Part shown: positions 1 to 11,254 of the stretch, piece by piece
Layout: each line of letters starts with the position of its first letter
Position numbering within the stretch: the stretch's first letter is position 1
Assembly (NCBI RefSeq): GCF_021601625.1
Contig: NZ_BQHR01000004.1
Span: 124,001-188,000, forward strand
DNA: 64,000 nt
From: Pseudomonas paraglycinae
GTDB lineage: Bacteria; Pseudomonadota; Gammaproteobacteria; Pseudomonadales; Pseudomonadaceae
Direction: 5' to 3'
The notes under the pieces: generated by a model
Database searches by the model: none
What the model saw: only the letters and a program-made list of their open reading frames with translations
What the model was told of the DNA's origin: nothing
Translations under genes and position numbers: made by a program

Positions 1-770
1 CATTGGCCGCGATGGATCTGCCCGAGTTCCAGACGATCCGCGCTGATGTTCAGGGCCACGCGCTGGCCGGCGAAGGCTTGTTCGGCAGCCTGATTCTGCG
101 CGTGCAGGCCCCTGACCCGCACGGTTTTGCCCGCCGGGCCGAGGCTGAGTTTGTCACCCACGACGACCGAGCCCGAAAGCGCCGTCCCCGTCACCACGAT
201 CCCGGCGCCGGCGACACTGAACGCCCGGTCGATGGCCAGGCGAAAACCGCCTTCGCGACTGCGCTCCTCGCCTTCTATCTGCAGCAATGTCTGGCGCAGC
301 GCATCGACGCCCTCGCCCGTCACGCTGGAAACCGTCAGCAACGGTGCTTCGGCATAGGGCCCGGGTGCCAGCAGGCTTTCAACCTGTCGGCGAACCTCTT
401 CCACCCTGCCCGCCTCGACCCGATCACACTTGGTGATCGCCACCAGCGCCCGTGGAATGCCCAGCAGCTCGACAATCGCCAGATGCTCGCGGGTCTGCGG
501 CATCACGCCGTCATCCGCCGCCAACACCAGCAATACCAGATCGATGCCCTGCGCGCCTGCGAGCATGTTGTGGGTGAATTTCTCGTGGCCCGGCACGTCG
601 ATGAAACCGGTCAGCCCGGCGCCGGGCGCCAGTTCTGCGTACAGATAACCGAGGTCGATGGTCATCCCGCGCTCGCGCTCCTGCGGGCGGCGGTCGCCGG
701 TCTGCCCGGTCAGCGCTTCAAGCAGTGACGTCTTGCCGTGGTCGATGTGCCCTGCCGTGCCGACGATCAC
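1..770 (-). CDS. selB: Selenocysteine-specific elongation factor SelB (partial, 5' part only)
   Basis: SelB is the GTPase that carries Sec-tRNA(Sec) to the ribosome when a SECIS hairpin follows a UGA codon. The reading frame starts with GTG at 770 and opens with [20 protein letters not shown], the P-loop (GHxDHGKT) of an EF-Tu-like GTPase domain. The GTG overlaps the selA stop codon (GTGA), so the two genes are translationally coupled. About 256 codons lie in the window and the gene continues past the left edge, so the C-terminal winged-helix domains that bind SECIS RNA are not visible. The Sec-encoding formate dehydrogenase gene at 7971-11036 is its obvious client. Confidence 0.93.
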   Translation of the reverse strand, partial: MIVGTAGHIDHGKTSLLEALTGQTGDRRPQERERGMTIDLGYLYAELAPGAGLTGFIDVPGHEKFTHNMLAGAQGIDLVLLVLAADDGVMPQTREHLAIVELLGIPRALVAITKCDRVEAGRVEEVRRQVESLLAPGPYAEAPLLTVSSVTGEGVDALRQTLLQIEGEERSREGGFRLAIDRAFSVAGAGIVVTGTALSGSVVVGDKLSLGPAGKTVRVRGLHAQNQAAEQAFAGQRVALNISADRLELGQIHRGQ

Positions 771-2173
771 GTTTGCAACTGCCCGAGTTGCGCCTGCCAC
801 GCCGGTTCATCGTCGAGTTGCCGCAGATCCAGCCACAACGCGTCGTCATCAATGCGCCCGAGCACCGGGATCGGCAAGGCGCGCAGCGCGGCTTCCAGAT
901 TCAGCAGGCAACGGCCGCGCAGGCGTTTCGATACTTGCGGGCGCAGGCACAGCGCTGCGCTTGGCAGGCGCGCCACCGGTTGGCTGCCGCTGCCGATCAT
1001 GCCCAGCGCGGGTTCCGCCGTGACGGTCCAGCCCTCGCCCAGCAGTTCGGCCAAGGCCGGTTGCAGGCGTTCGGCCTGGGTCAGAATCTCGGCTTGCGGT
1101 CGGGTCAGCAAGCGCAGGCTCGGCAAGCGTTCGGCCAGCCGATCCGGGTCGCGATAGAGCCCGAGCACCGCTTCGAGTGCGGCCAGCGTCAGTTTGTCGA
1201 CACGCAACGCGCGCTTCAGCGGGTTCTTCTTGATCTTCGCGATCAAGTCCTTGCGCCCGACGATCACCCCCGCCTGCGGCCCGCCAAGCAACTTGTCGCC
1301 GCTGAAGGTGACGATGTCGGCGCCATCGAGCAGCGCCTGACGGACCGTCGGTTCCGCCGGCAGGCCCCAGCGGGTCAGGTCCAGCAGGCTGCCGCTGCCA
1401 AGATCTTCCAGCAACGGCAGGTCATGCCGATGGGCCAACGCCGCCAGTTCGGAAGTCGGCACTCGAGCGGTGAAACCTTCGATGCTGTAGTTGCTCGCGT
1501 GCACGCGCATGATCAGGCCGCTGCGCGGGCCGATCGCCGCTTCGTAGTCGCGGGCATGGGTACGATTGGTGGTGCCGACCTCGTGCAGGCGCACGCCAGC
1601 ACGGCTCATGATGTCGGGGACGCGAAACGCGCCGCCGATCTCGATCAGCTCGCCCCGGGAAATGATGCCTTCCTTGCGCGCGCCGAGGCTGTTGAGGGTC
1701 AGCAGCACGGCGGCGGCATTGTTGTTGACCACGGTCACGGCTTCGGCGCCGGTCAGTTCGCGGATCAGGCCTTCGATCAGGTCGTCGCGGTCACCACGCT
1801 TGCCGCTGGCCAGGTCGAATTCCAGGTTCAAGGGATAGCGCGCCGCCAGTTGCACGGCGTCGATGGCTTCTTCCGGCAGCAAAGCCCGGCCGAGGTTGGT
1901 GTGCAGCACGGTGCCGGTCAGGTTGAACACCCGGCGCACCTGGCTGCGCTGCTTCAGGGCCAGGCGTTCAGAAACCCTTCCGGCCAAGGCTTCAGGGCTG
2001 ATTTCAACGGCGGTCAGTTGCCCCGCCACCACGGCTTCGCGCAAGTCATCCAGTAACTGGCGAAACCCCGTCAACAGGGCCTCACGCCCGTAACGCTCGG
2101 CCAATGGCTGGCACGCGGGGTGGCGCAACAGGCTGTCAATCGACGGTAACCGCAGGGCAACACTTACGGACAT
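767..2173 (-). CDS. selA: L-seryl-tRNA(Sec) selenium transferase SelA
   Basis: SelA is a PLP enzyme that converts Ser-tRNA(Sec) to Sec-tRNA(Sec) using selenophosphate. The 468-residue product has the usual bacterial SelA length. It carries the N-terminal tRNA-binding domain ([19 protein letters not shown] near residue 82) and the PLP-lysine motif [12 protein letters not shown] with Lys294. ATG start at 2173. It is the first gene of a selA-selB pair and is coupled to selB by a 4-base overlap. In P. aeruginosa the fdh genes directly precede selA; here a 3.2-kb block separates them (see findings). Confidence 0.97.
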   Translation of the reverse strand: MSVSVALRLPSIDSLLRHPACQPLAERYGREALLTGFRQLLDDLREAVVAGQLTAVEISPEALAGRVSERLALKQRSQVRRVFNLTGTVLHTNLGRALLPEEAIDAVQLAARYPLNLEFDLASGKRGDRDDLIEGLIRELTGAEAVTVVNNNAAAVLLTLNSLGARKEGIISRGELIEIGGAFRVPDIMSRAGVRLHEVGTTNRTHARDYEAAIGPRSGLIMRVHASNYSIEGFTARVPTSELAALAHRHDLPLLEDLGSGSLLDLTRWGLPAEPTVRQALLDGADIVTFSGDKLLGGPQAGVIVGRKDLIAKIKKNPLKRALRVDKLTLAALEAVLGLYRDPDRLAERLPSLRLLTRPQAEILTQAERLQPALAELLGEGWTVTAEPALGMIGSGSQPVARLPSAALCLRPQVSKRLRGRCLLNLEAALRALPIPVLGRIDDDALWLDLRQLDDEPAWQAQLGQLQT

Positions 2174-2224
2174 CAGGCACTCCCGAAATCGAAATACGCC
2201 TGATGATGTTAGACCATCCTGCTT

Positions 2225-2905
2225 CTAGCGCAGTGCGGCCCTCTGAACCGGCACATAGGTTTGACTCAGGTCCGTCGCCCAGCCATCGAGCACGGCTTTC
2301 ACGTTATCGGGCGTCATGACCTGTTTGTCGTTTTCCAGCGGCACGCCCTTGCCCTTGCGCACCACCTCGGCCACAACCTCCCCGGTCGAACCGTCCTCGA
2401 AGGACACTTCCGTGGCGATCTCACTGTCCCGGTCACGAATGCCGGTGGCGCTGCTCACCCCGGCCGCGACCAGTGTCACCGGCAGCCATTCATAAAAACG
2501 CAGGCCCTGGGTACTGGCGGCGACCTGGGTGATGGCCGGTTTGACGATCAGCGTGTCCGGGCCGGGCTTCGACGCCAGCGGCAGCACCTTGCCCAGTTCC
2601 AGCCTGAGGGCTGCGTCGTAGTAGTGGGTCACGCCCGACAAGGTACTTTGGGGAATGCGCTGCGACGGCTGGGGCCGGGGATAGAACTGGCTCGGCGCCA
2701 AATAAACCTGGGTGTAACGGCCTCTCGCCAGAGTCGGGCTGACCCAGCTCAGAATCTTGTGCCCCGAAGCGGTCTGCCCTTCCTTGAGCACGCTGTAATC
2801 CCGTAGAAACCCGGCCTGCGGCTCCGCCGGAAGCTTCTTGCTGCTGCACGCCGACAGGCTGAGGGTGGCGGCAAACAGCACGGCCAGTGAGCGATGGCTA
2901 GTCAT
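2225..2905 (-). CDS. DUF3313-like outer-membrane lipoprotein
   Basis: Predicted lipoprotein of 226 residues. I start it at the ATG at 2905, which gives a short signal peptide ending in a lipobox (LSLSACSSKK, Cys near residue 20). The open frame extends further upstream, but that part overlaps the 103-codon gene at 2923-3234 and has no signal peptide. The mature part (FLRDYS, YTQVYLAPSQFYP, and a C-terminal VLDGWATDLSQTYV) resembles the DUF3313 lipoprotein family, whose function is unknown. Only 17 bases separate it from the upstream small gene, so they probably share an operon. The pair is divergent from the two-component system at 3384, which may regulate it (inference). Confidence 0.8.
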   Translation of the reverse strand: MTSHRSLAVLFAATLSLSACSSKKLPAEPQAGFLRDYSVLKEGQTASGHKILSWVSPTLARGRYTQVYLAPSQFYPRPQPSQRIPQSTLSGVTHYYDAALRLELGKVLPLASKPGPDTLIVKPAITQVAASTQGLRFYEWLPVTLVAAGVSSATGIRDRDSEIATEVSFEDGSTGEVVAEVVRKGKGVPLENDKQVMTPDNVKAVLDGWATDLSQTYVPVQRAALR

Positions 2906-2922
2906 CGATGGTGTTTCCTTGT

Positions 2923-3234
2923 TCAAGCGTGGACGTGGCTGTGCGGGGTGTTGTCGGAGCACTCGATGCGCAACTGGCCGTGGGTCATGATCCATTGGAT
3001 GAATTCGGCGGTAGGAATCGTGTGCAGGTATTCGACCCAATGGGCTTCGGTCGGGCTGAATCGTTCGAAATAGCGGCGCAGGATCAACTGGCTCTGATCG
3101 TTCGTCAGCCCCAGGCACGTCTCCTGGAACAGGATCGGCGTGTCGGGACCCGGTGCGGTGGTGCGCTGGGTCAGGATCAACGGGCGCACGGCGCCATGGT
3201 CCCGGGTGATGTAGCCGCTGTTCATGTCCTTCAT
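2923..3234 (-). CDS. Small conserved-looking protein of unknown function (103 aa)
   Basis: I do not recognise this family. The ATG at 3234 is preceded at good spacing by a purine-rich GGGGG ribosome-binding site. The product has no signal peptide or membrane segment. It contains a stretch like ILRRYFERFSPTEAHWVEYLHTIP and ends in a His-rich tail (NTPHSHVHA). It lies just upstream of the lipoprotein gene and reads away from the response-regulator gene at 3384, with a shared 149-base promoter region. That arrangement is why I prefer it to the longer overlapping frame on the same strand. Confidence 0.65.
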   Translation of the reverse strand: MKDMNSGYITRDHGAVRPLILTQRTTAPGPDTPILFQETCLGLTNDQSQLILRRYFERFSPTEAHWVEYLHTIPTAEFIQWIMTHGQLRIECSDNTPHSHVHA

Positions 3235-3383
3235 GTTGAGCCCCCTTGGTTGGAAGGCCTGCAGAGTGCCTGCGGATGTTTGCCCGACGATGTCCGGCTG
3301 ATGTCCGCGCTGAAGGAATGTTGCAGGATTGAAATATATGACCGGCGCATCGAAATGGTTTTAGATGCGCTTCTTTTGGGTTC

Positions 3384-4105
<722 letters not shown>

Positions 4106-4109
<4 letters not shown>

Positions 4110-5437
4110 TCGGCCGGATGCTGCGGCGCGACACCCTCAGCCGGCGGATTGCCCTGACGATCGTCGCGGCCATGCTCGCTTCGCTGCTGCTCAATGCGCT
4201 GTTCGTTCAGGTCGCGGGGATCTGGGCCCGGCCGCCGATCGAGCGCACCGGGCTGCTGGAGCAGATCGCCGCCACCACCCGAGTGGTCGAGGCCGCGCCG
4301 GCAAACTTGCGCCCGCAACTGGCCAGTGCCGCCAGCAGCCCGATACTTGAGGTGTTGTGGAAACCCCGTCGAGCCGACTTCGGTCTGCCGGGGGACGGCG
4401 AACAGGTCGAAGCCGGAAAAGTGCCGGCGCTGCGGCAATTGCTTGGCGATAACCGACAGATCGATGTGTTCAACCCCGATGACTGGCCCGCCGGCAGCCC
4501 TCGCGCGCATTACATGGCGCTGGTGCGGCTGGCGGATGACAGCTGGCTGTCGTTCACGCCGCCGGAGCGCAGTTGGGGCTTGAGCCTGAACGTGCGGATT
4601 GCCGTGATCGTTGCCCTGGGGCTGGTCGCCACGCTGCTGGTCGCCTGGCTGGCCACGCGGCAACTGGCCCAGCCGTTGCAGCGTTTTGCCCATGCGGCGC
4701 GGCGTTTTGGCGGGGATCTGAAAGCGCCGCCGATCCACCTCGAAGGCCCGCACGAAATCCGTCAGGCCATCGTCGCCTTCAACACGATGCAGGCGCAGAT
4801 CCAGCATTTCATCGGCGAACGCACGCACATGCTCGCCGCGATCTCCCACGATTTGCGCGCGCCGCTGACCCGGATGCGCCTGCGCAGCGAGTTCATGGAA
4901 GACCTCGACCATCAGGGCAAACTGATCCGCGACATCGAGGAAATGCAATCGATGATCAACGCCGCCCTGGCGTTCTTCCGGGAAGACACCCATCTGGAGC
5001 AATCCACCGCGTTCGATCTGTCGGAGTTGCTGCAAACCATCGTCGATGACTACCGCGATCAGCACATCGACATCGACTTCAGCGGCCCGGCGCATGTGGT
5101 GTACGACGGCCGGCCGCTGGGCATCAAACGGGTCATCGTCAATCTGCTGGATAACGCCGTGAAATACGGACAACGCCCAAGCGTGGCGTTGAGCAGCGAT
5201 GACACGTCGATCCGCATCGAGGTCATTGACGAAGGGCCGGGGATTCCCGAGGACGCGCTGGAGCGGGTGTTCGATCCGTTTTTCCGTCTCGAAACCTCGC
5301 GCAACCGCGACACTGGCGGGGTCGGGCTCGGTCTTTCGGCGGCCCGGGGAATCATTCGTGAACAGGGTGGCGAGTTGAGCCTGCGCAATCGCCGCAGTGG
5401 CGGCTTGCGCGCACGGGTTGAATTGCCGCATCGCTGA
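4106..5437 (+). CDS. EnvZ/CpxA-type sensor histidine kinase
   Basis: Membrane histidine kinase of 443 residues, partner of the regulator just upstream. An N-terminal membrane helix (about 15-37) and a second one (about 163-183) flank a periplasmic domain of roughly 125 residues. Then come HAMP, an H-box with phospho-acceptor His248 (AAISHDLRAPLTRMRLR), and an ATPase domain with N-box (NLLDNAVKYG), DEGPGIP and GVGLGLS. Every catalytic motif is present, so it should be active. The signal is unknown. It converges with fdhE, with only 3 bases between stop codons. Confidence 0.93.
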
Positions 5438-5440
5438 GGC

Positions 5441-6367
5441 TTATTCGTCGCCGGGCGCCAGCAACAGATTCGGCGCCAGCCGCTGATAACCGTCCTGAGC
5501 CAGGCGCATGTCGAGCAGCAGACTGGCCAGGTCCGCCGACAGCGCCTCGCCCTCCCCGTCGTTTTCCAGATACAGCAACTTCAAATAGCTGTTGCAGCCC
5601 GGACAGACCTCGGCGCGCAACGGCGCCTGATTGGCAGCGTGGCGGTCATCTTCGAGGCTCAGGTATTCAAGCCCTTTGCTCTGCTCGCAATACACGCACT
5701 TGACCCGCACCACATGCCATTCGCAGGCGCACAGCGAACACACCAGATAACGCAGGCCGTTGTGCTTGCCGCGATGGCGGATCACCCCGGCCATGGCCGG
5801 CGAGCCGCAGGCCGGGCACTGACTGAGGCTGTCGCCGGGCGTCAGTTGCAGGTTCTGTGCGCTGAGCAGCCAATGACTCCACGCCGCTTGCAACGCCGCC
5901 CCGAGAAACGGCACCAGCGCCGCCGGCACCAGCGAATACTGGCCGCTGACCAGCGCCACGGCCCAGGCGCGCAACTGACCGGGGCTGGCGATGCGCAGTT
6001 TGGTAACGGCCTCGACCACCGCCGGTTGCTCGGGGGCGACATAGCGCTTGAGCAAGGCTTCGAGATAAAGCTGCCAGGTGTCCTCGCGAATCAGGGTGTC
6101 GGCGGCGAACGGCGGCATGCCGTGTTGCCGGCAGACCTCCAGCCGCTGTTGATCAAGCGGCGCGGTAGAGGGCGGATCATCGAGGATTTGCTGCTGGACA
6201 CGGCACAAACCGGCGATCAAATGCAGGTAATCGGCCAGCGGATGACCTTCGGCCAAGCGCTCAAGGCGCTGGGCCCGCAACGTGAACAGGTTGTGCGGCG
6301 GCAGGTGCAGAAACGGCGGCGAACTGGCCGCCGCTTCGATTTCTCCGGGTTCGAGGATGGTTGGCAA
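5441..6367 (-). CDS. fdhE: Formate dehydrogenase accessory protein FdhE
   Basis: FdhE is a cytoplasmic rubredoxin-like factor needed for maturation of Tat-exported formate dehydrogenases. The 308-residue product has the expected length. Its C-terminal half contains a row of paired cysteines (CPACGSP, LVCSLCACEW, CVYCEQSKG, CPGCNSY) that form the zinc/iron-binding sites of the family. It is the last gene of the fdnGHI-fdhE operon, three bases after the cytochrome b gene. Confidence 0.95.
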   Translation of the reverse strand: MPTILEPGEIEAAASSPPFLHLPPHNLFTLRAQRLERLAEGHPLADYLHLIAGLCRVQQQILDDPPSTAPLDQQRLEVCRQHGMPPFAADTLIREDTWQLYLEALLKRYVAPEQPAVVEAVTKLRIASPGQLRAWAVALVSGQYSLVPAALVPFLGAALQAAWSHWLLSAQNLQLTPGDSLSQCPACGSPAMAGVIRHRGKHNGLRYLVCSLCACEWHVVRVKCVYCEQSKGLEYLSLEDDRHAANQAPLRAEVCPGCNSYLKLLYLENDGEGEALSADLASLLLDMRLAQDGYQRLAPNLLLAPGDE

Positions 6368-6370
6368 CTG

Positions 6371-7024
6371 TCAGCCCTTTTTCGTGATCGGTCGCTCTGG
6401 CGGATCTTTGCTGTCCACCTCGCGATACCAGAGTGCATGGTGTTTCCTGGCCCAGGCGCGGCTGACCCAGCCGTGCATCATTGCGTCCACCGAGCCCTTG
6501 ATCCAGATCCCGGCGTAGATGTGAACGATGATGCTCAGGATCAGCACAAATCCCGCCAGAGCGTGTAGCAACATCGCCCAGCGAATCGTGGTGATGCCGA
6601 AGTAATGACTGAAATACGCGCGCCAGATCACCAATCCCGTGAACAACAATCCGAGCATGCACAGCAGTAAAGTCCAGAACAGCAGCTTTTGCCCGGCGTT
6701 GTATTTGCCCACCGCCGGCACGGTCTCCTCGTCGTTGACCAGCACCCGGTCGATGCGTCGCAGCCATTTCCAGTCGTTGTCGATAAAGAAGTTCGAGCGC
6801 CAGAAGCGAAATACCAGGCCGAGGAAGAACACGAACATCAGCACGCCCATGAACGGGTGCAGGATCCGCGTCCACGGCCCGCCGCCGAACAGATTGGTCA
6901 GCCAGAACATCGACGGATGAAACAGCGCCAGCCCCGACAGCCCGGCCATGAAGAACAGGATCGCCACCAGCCAGTGATTGGTGCGTTGGTTGGCGGTGTA
7001 GCGCAGGATCGTCTTGTTGCTCAT
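6371..7024 (-). CDS. fdnI: Formate dehydrogenase cytochrome b556 (gamma) subunit
   Basis: Integral membrane di-haem cytochrome b that receives electrons from the Fe-S subunit and reduces quinone. The 217-residue product has four hydrophobic segments (about 19-40, 54-75, 110-135, 150-172), and its haem-ligand histidines lie in or near helices ([31 protein letters not shown]). It overlaps the beta-subunit gene by 4 bases and is followed by fdhE. FdnI and FdoI cannot be told apart from sequence alone; P. aeruginosa usage is fdnI. Confidence 0.93.
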   Translation of the reverse strand: MSNKTILRYTANQRTNHWLVAILFFMAGLSGLALFHPSMFWLTNLFGGGPWTRILHPFMGVLMFVFFLGLVFRFWRSNFFIDNDWKWLRRIDRVLVNDEETVPAVGKYNAGQKLLFWTLLLCMLGLLFTGLVIWRAYFSHYFGITTIRWAMLLHALAGFVLILSIIVHIYAGIWIKGSVDAMMHGWVSRAWARKHHALWYREVDSKDPPERPITKKG

Positions 7025-7956
7025 GGCCGGCCCTCCCCGCGTGGGTCGAAGGTGTGCACCGCCGGGTCGACGACGTGCACCGAGGTGTCGGGCGGTTCGG
7101 GATGTTCATCTTCCTCGACCCGGTTCGGGCCGATCCGCACGTAATGGAAGAACCCGGCCAGCACCGCCGCGCCCATGGCCAGCAACGCCAGCGGTTTGCT
7201 GATGCCTTTCCACAAGCCGACCAGCGGACTTATCTCGGGGTTGTCCGGCAGACCGGCGTAGATTTTTGGGGTGTCCGCATGGTGCAGCACGTACATGACG
7301 TGGGTGCCGCCGACGCCTGCCGGGTCGTACAGGCCTGCGTTGTCGAAGCCACGGCTTTTCAGGTCGACGATGCGCTCGGCGGCGTGGGTCTTCATGTCGT
7401 CCTTGGTGCCGAACACGATGGCCCCGGTCGGGCAGGTTTTCACGCAGGCCGGTTCCAGCCCCACCGCCACCCGGTCCGAACAGAGCGTGCATTTGTAGGC
7501 CTTGTGGTCCTTCTGCGAAATGCGCGGGATGTTGAACGGGCAACCGGTGATGCAATAACCGCAGCCGATGCAGTGGTCCTGGTCGAAATCGACGATGCCG
7601 TTGGCGTGCTTGATGATCGCGCCAGGGCTGGGGCACGCCGCCAGGCATCCGGGCTCGGCGCAGTGCATGCAGCCGTCCTTGCGGATCAGCCATTCGAGGT
7701 TGCCGGCGTCGGTTTCGTGCTCGGTGAAGCGCATCAGCGTCCATGAATCGGCGCTCAGATCCTGCGGATTGTCGTAGGTGCCGTGGTTGTGGCCGACCTC
7801 GTCGCGCAGCTCGTTCCATTCCGAGCATGCGACCTGGCAAGCCTTGCAACCGATGCATTTGGTGGTGTCGATCAGCTTGGCCACCTGTTCCTGGCCGCGT
7901 ATCGAAGGCGCCGGCGTGGTGGTGGCCGAGCGGGCAATGATGTCTTGGCTGGCCAT
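7021..7956 (-). CDS. fdnH: Formate dehydrogenase iron-sulfur (beta) subunit
   Basis: Electron-transfer subunit of the formate dehydrogenase-N type complex. The 311-residue product contains four [4Fe-4S] cysteine clusters ([48 protein letters not shown] with CVKTCP). A single C-terminal membrane helix ([19 protein letters not shown]) anchors it next to the cytochrome b subunit. The start at 7956 lies 14 bases after the alpha-subunit stop codon. It has no Tat signal of its own, as expected if it is exported with the alpha subunit. Confidence 0.95.
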   Translation of the reverse strand: MASQDIIARSATTTPAPSIRGQEQVAKLIDTTKCIGCKACQVACSEWNELRDEVGHNHGTYDNPQDLSADSWTLMRFTEHETDAGNLEWLIRKDGCMHCAEPGCLAACPSPGAIIKHANGIVDFDQDHCIGCGYCITGCPFNIPRISQKDHKAYKCTLCSDRVAVGLEPACVKTCPTGAIVFGTKDDMKTHAAERIVDLKSRGFDNAGLYDPAGVGGTHVMYVLHHADTPKIYAGLPDNPEISPLVGLWKGISKPLALLAMGAAVLAGFFHYVRIGPNRVEEDEHPEPPDTSVHVVDPAVHTFDPRGEGRP

Positions 7957-7970
7957 CTAAAGATTCTCCA

Positions 7971-10900
7971 TCAGAGCTTCTCCACGTTGACCAGGAATGA
8001 CTTGGATTCCGGGGTCTGTGTATTGCCATCGCCGAGGAACGGCACCAGGGTGTTGGTCAGGTAACCGTGGCGCGTCAGGCCGGTGAAACCCCAGTGCAGC
8101 GGAATGCCGATCTGGTGCACCACCTGGTTGTTGACCTGCAACGGCCGGATCCTTTTGGTCACCACCGCCACCGCTTCAATGAACCCGCGCTTGCAGCTGA
8201 CCCGCACCCGGTCGCCGGCAGCGATGCCCTTCTCCTTGGCCAGCACTTCGCCGATTTCCACGAACTGCTCGGGCTGGGCGATCGCGTTCAACTTGCAGTG
8301 CTTGCTCCAGAAGTGGAAATGCTCGGTCAGCCGGTAGCTGGTGGCGGCGTACGGGTAATCCTTGGCGACGCCGAGGCTGTCCCACACCGAATCGAAGATC
8401 CGCGCCGCCGGGTTGCTGGTGGCTTTCTTGTTGTCCGGGTGCAGCGGGTTGATGCCGATCGGCGTTTCGAACGGCTCGTAGTGCTCGGGGAATGGCCCTT
8501 CGTTCATCTTGTCGACGGCGAAGAACCGCGCCACGCCTTCGGGGTTCATGATGAACGGGTTCATCCCGGCTTCCGGCGGCACGTCGGCCTTGTAGTCCGG
8601 CACGTCGGTGCCGCTCCAGGCCTTGCCGTTCCACCAGACCAGGCGTTTTTTCGGATCCCAGGGTTTGCCGGCGACGTCCGCCGAAGCGCGGTTGTACAGA
8701 ATCCGCCGGTTGGCCGGCCAGGCCCATGCCCAGCCTTGATGCTGATGCATGCCGTAAGGGTCGTTGTTGTCGCGACGGGCCATCTGGTTGCCAGCTTCGG
8801 TCCAGCTGCCGCAGAAGATCCAGCAGCCGGACGCGGTGCTGCCGTCATCCCTGAGCTGGGCGAACCCGGCCAGTTGCGCATTGCCCTTGATCGCCGCGCC
8901 GGTGGCGTCGGTGAAATCGGTGGTGGCGTAGCCGTTGATCTCTTTGGCGATCTCTTCCGGTGAGGGCTCTTCGGCAATCTTGTACGGCCACGACAGCTTC
9001 AACAGCGGATCGGCGAATTTGCCGCCCTCGGCCTGATAACGCTCACGCAGGCGCAGGAACAGCGCACTCATGATCTGCACGTCGGTGCGCGCCTCGCCGG
9101 GGCCATCGGCGCCTTTCCAGTGCCATTGCAGCCAGCGGCTGCTGTTGACCAGCGAGCCGTCCTCTTCGGCAAAGCAGGTGGTCGGCAGGCGGATCACTTC
9201 GGTCTGGATATCGGCGCTCTTCACATCGTTGAATGGCCCGACATGTTCCCAGAACTGCGAGGTTTCGGTGGCCAGTGGGTCCATCACCACCAGCCATTTG
9301 AGCTTGGCCAGTGCCGCCATCACCCGGTTCTTGTCCGGCAACGCGGCAATCGGGTTGAAGCCCTGGCACATGTAGCCGTTGACCTTGCCCTGCCCCATCA
9401 GGTCGAACACCTTGAGGATGTCGTAGTTGGGGATGTCGAGTTTCGGCAAGTAGTGGTAGGCCCACTGGTTTTCGGCAGTGGCATTGGCGCCGTACCAGGC
9501 TTTCATCAGGCTGACGTGGAACTTGCTGTAGTTCTGCCAGTAGGACAATTGCCCCGGCCGCAACGGTACTTGTGTGCGTTTATGGATGTAGGCCGCGTAA
9601 TCCTGCTCGGCGTCGGTCGGCAGGGTCAGGTAACCCGGCAGCGCGTTGGACAGCAGGCCAAGGTCTGTCAGGCCCTGAATGTTCGAGTGCCCGCGCAAGG
9701 CGTTGACCCCGCCGCCCGGCATGCCGACGTTGCCCAGCAACAGTTGCACCATCGCTGCGCTGCGTATTATCTGCGAGCCGATCGAGTGCTGGGTCCAGCC
9801 CAGCGCGTAGAGAATGGTCATGGTCTTGCCCGGTGCCGAGCAAGTAGCGATTTCCTCCCAGATCTTTTTCATCGCATCGACCGGCATGCCGCAGATCTGG
9901 CTCGCCAGGTCGATGTTGTAGCGGCTGTAATGCTGCTTCATCAGTTGATAGACGCAGCGCGGGTCCTGCAGGCTCGGGTCGACTTTGACGAAGCCGTCCT
10001 CGCCCAGTTCGTAACCCCAGGTGGATTTGTCGGTGTAACTGCGTTTGGCCGCGTCGTAACCGGTGAACAGTCCGTCCTCGAAGCCGAAACCGGCTTTGAC
10101 GATAAACGACACGTCGGTGTAGTTGCGCACGTATTCGTGCTGGATCTTGTCCTCGGTCAACAGGTAATTGATCAGCCCGCCCATGAACGCGATGTCGCTG
10201 CCGGTGCGGATTGGCGCGTAGTAATCGGCTACGGACGCGGTCCGGGTAAACCTCGGATCGACCACAATCAGCCGCGCGGCGTTGTGCGCCTTGGCTTCGG
10301 TCACCCATTTGAAGCCGCAAGGGTGGGCTTCTGCTGCGTTGCCACCCATCACCAGGATCAGATTCGCGTTGGCGATATCGGTCCAGGTGTTGGTCATGGC
10401 TCCACGGCCGTACGTCGGGGCAAGACTTGCCACCGTCGGGCCGTGTCAGACACGCGCCTGGTTATCGAACCCCAGCATGCCAAGACTGCGAACCACCTTG
10501 TGGGTGATGTAGCCCGCTTCGTTGGACGCTGCCGACGCCGCGAGGAAGCCGGTGGTCAGCCAGCGATTGACCGTCTGGCCCTGGGCGTTCTGCTCGACGA
10601 AATTGGCGTCGCGGTCGGCCTTCATCAGGTCGGCGACGCGGTCGAGGGCTTCGTCCCAGGTGATCCGGGTCCATTCGCTGCTGCCGGGCTTGCGCACCTG
10701 CGGGTACTGCAAGCGGCCGGGGCTGTGAATGAAGTCCAGCAGACCGGCGCCTTTCGGGCACAAAGTGCCGCGGTTGACCGGGTGGTCGGCGTCGCCCTCG
10801 ATATGGATGATGTTTTGCGCAACGTTCTTCGCGGCATCGCCCTGGCTGTACATGATCAAGCCGCAACCGACCGAGCAATACGGGCAGGTGTTGCGGGTTT

Positions 10901-11036
10901 CATGGGTGTGGGCAAGCTTGAAGTGGCGCACCTGCTCGGCGAAGGCCTGCGTCGGGGCCATGCCCAACGCGCCCAGGCTAGAGCCTGCAAGGCCGATACC
11001 GGCGACCTTGAAGAACTGACGACGGCTGAGATCCAT
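7971..11036 (-). CDS. fdnG: Formate dehydrogenase-N alpha subunit, selenocysteine- and Mo-dependent
   Basis: Catalytic subunit that oxidises formate in the periplasm using molybdopterin-guanine dinucleotide, an Fe-S cluster and selenocysteine. It is one gene of 1021 residues read through an in-frame TGA at 10448-10446: codon 197, in the context ARV-U-HGPTVASLAPT, which matches the E. coli FdnG active site (Sec196). A Tat signal is present at the N-terminus (SRRQFFK, hydrophobic to about residue 30), followed by the cluster motif CPYCSVGCG. A conventional gene finder would split it at 10446. The hairpin after the TGA, and selA/selB downstream, support readthrough. Confidence 0.97.
10403..10448 (-). 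promoter_or_regulatory. UGA (Sec197) codon and bacterial SECIS hairpin in fdnG
   Basis: Directly after the TGA on the minus strand, CACGGCC pairs with GGCCGTG. Inside it, CGG pairs with CCG around an apical GGCAA/TTGCC stem, with a GTC tip. A single U is bulged between CGG and GGCAA. The bulged U and the GU-containing apical loop are the features E. coli SelB is known to recognise. The fold was drawn by eye from complementary segments, with one A-A mismatch and a 3-base bulge. Confidence 0.88.
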
Positions 11037-11057
11037 CGTGCACTCCTGATCAGGTGG

Positions 11058-11079
11058 AACCCGGTACTGGTGCCGGGTT
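11058..11079 (-). promoter_or_regulatory. Hairpin in the fdnG 5' leader
   Basis: AACCCGG and CCGGGTT form a 7-bp inverted repeat with an 8-base loop, 22 bases upstream of the fdnG ATG. It could be a leader hairpin or attenuator, or the remnant of a terminator; there is no T tract on the minus strand. I found no Anr/FNR box (TTGAT-N4-ATCAA) in this gap by eye. Confidence 0.35.
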
Positions 11080-11254
11080 TGTTCTGGACAATCACGGTTG
11101 CGGCAGACGAGTGCCGACTTTTTCACTGTAGACAAAGCTCCCGCCGCTTGTGTGAAAACCGACCGTCGGCCATTCATCGGTCACAAGTTCGCGCCCACAG
11201 GGGATGGGGGTTTATCATCGCCGGCACGACCCATCTCCGCCTCAGAGACCGCGC

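Noticed and set aside
7971-10433. Formate dehydrogenase alpha read as two genes separated by a stop codon
   Set aside because: The stop is a TGA at the exact selenocysteine position with a SECIS-type hairpin, and selA/selB are nearby; it is one gene.
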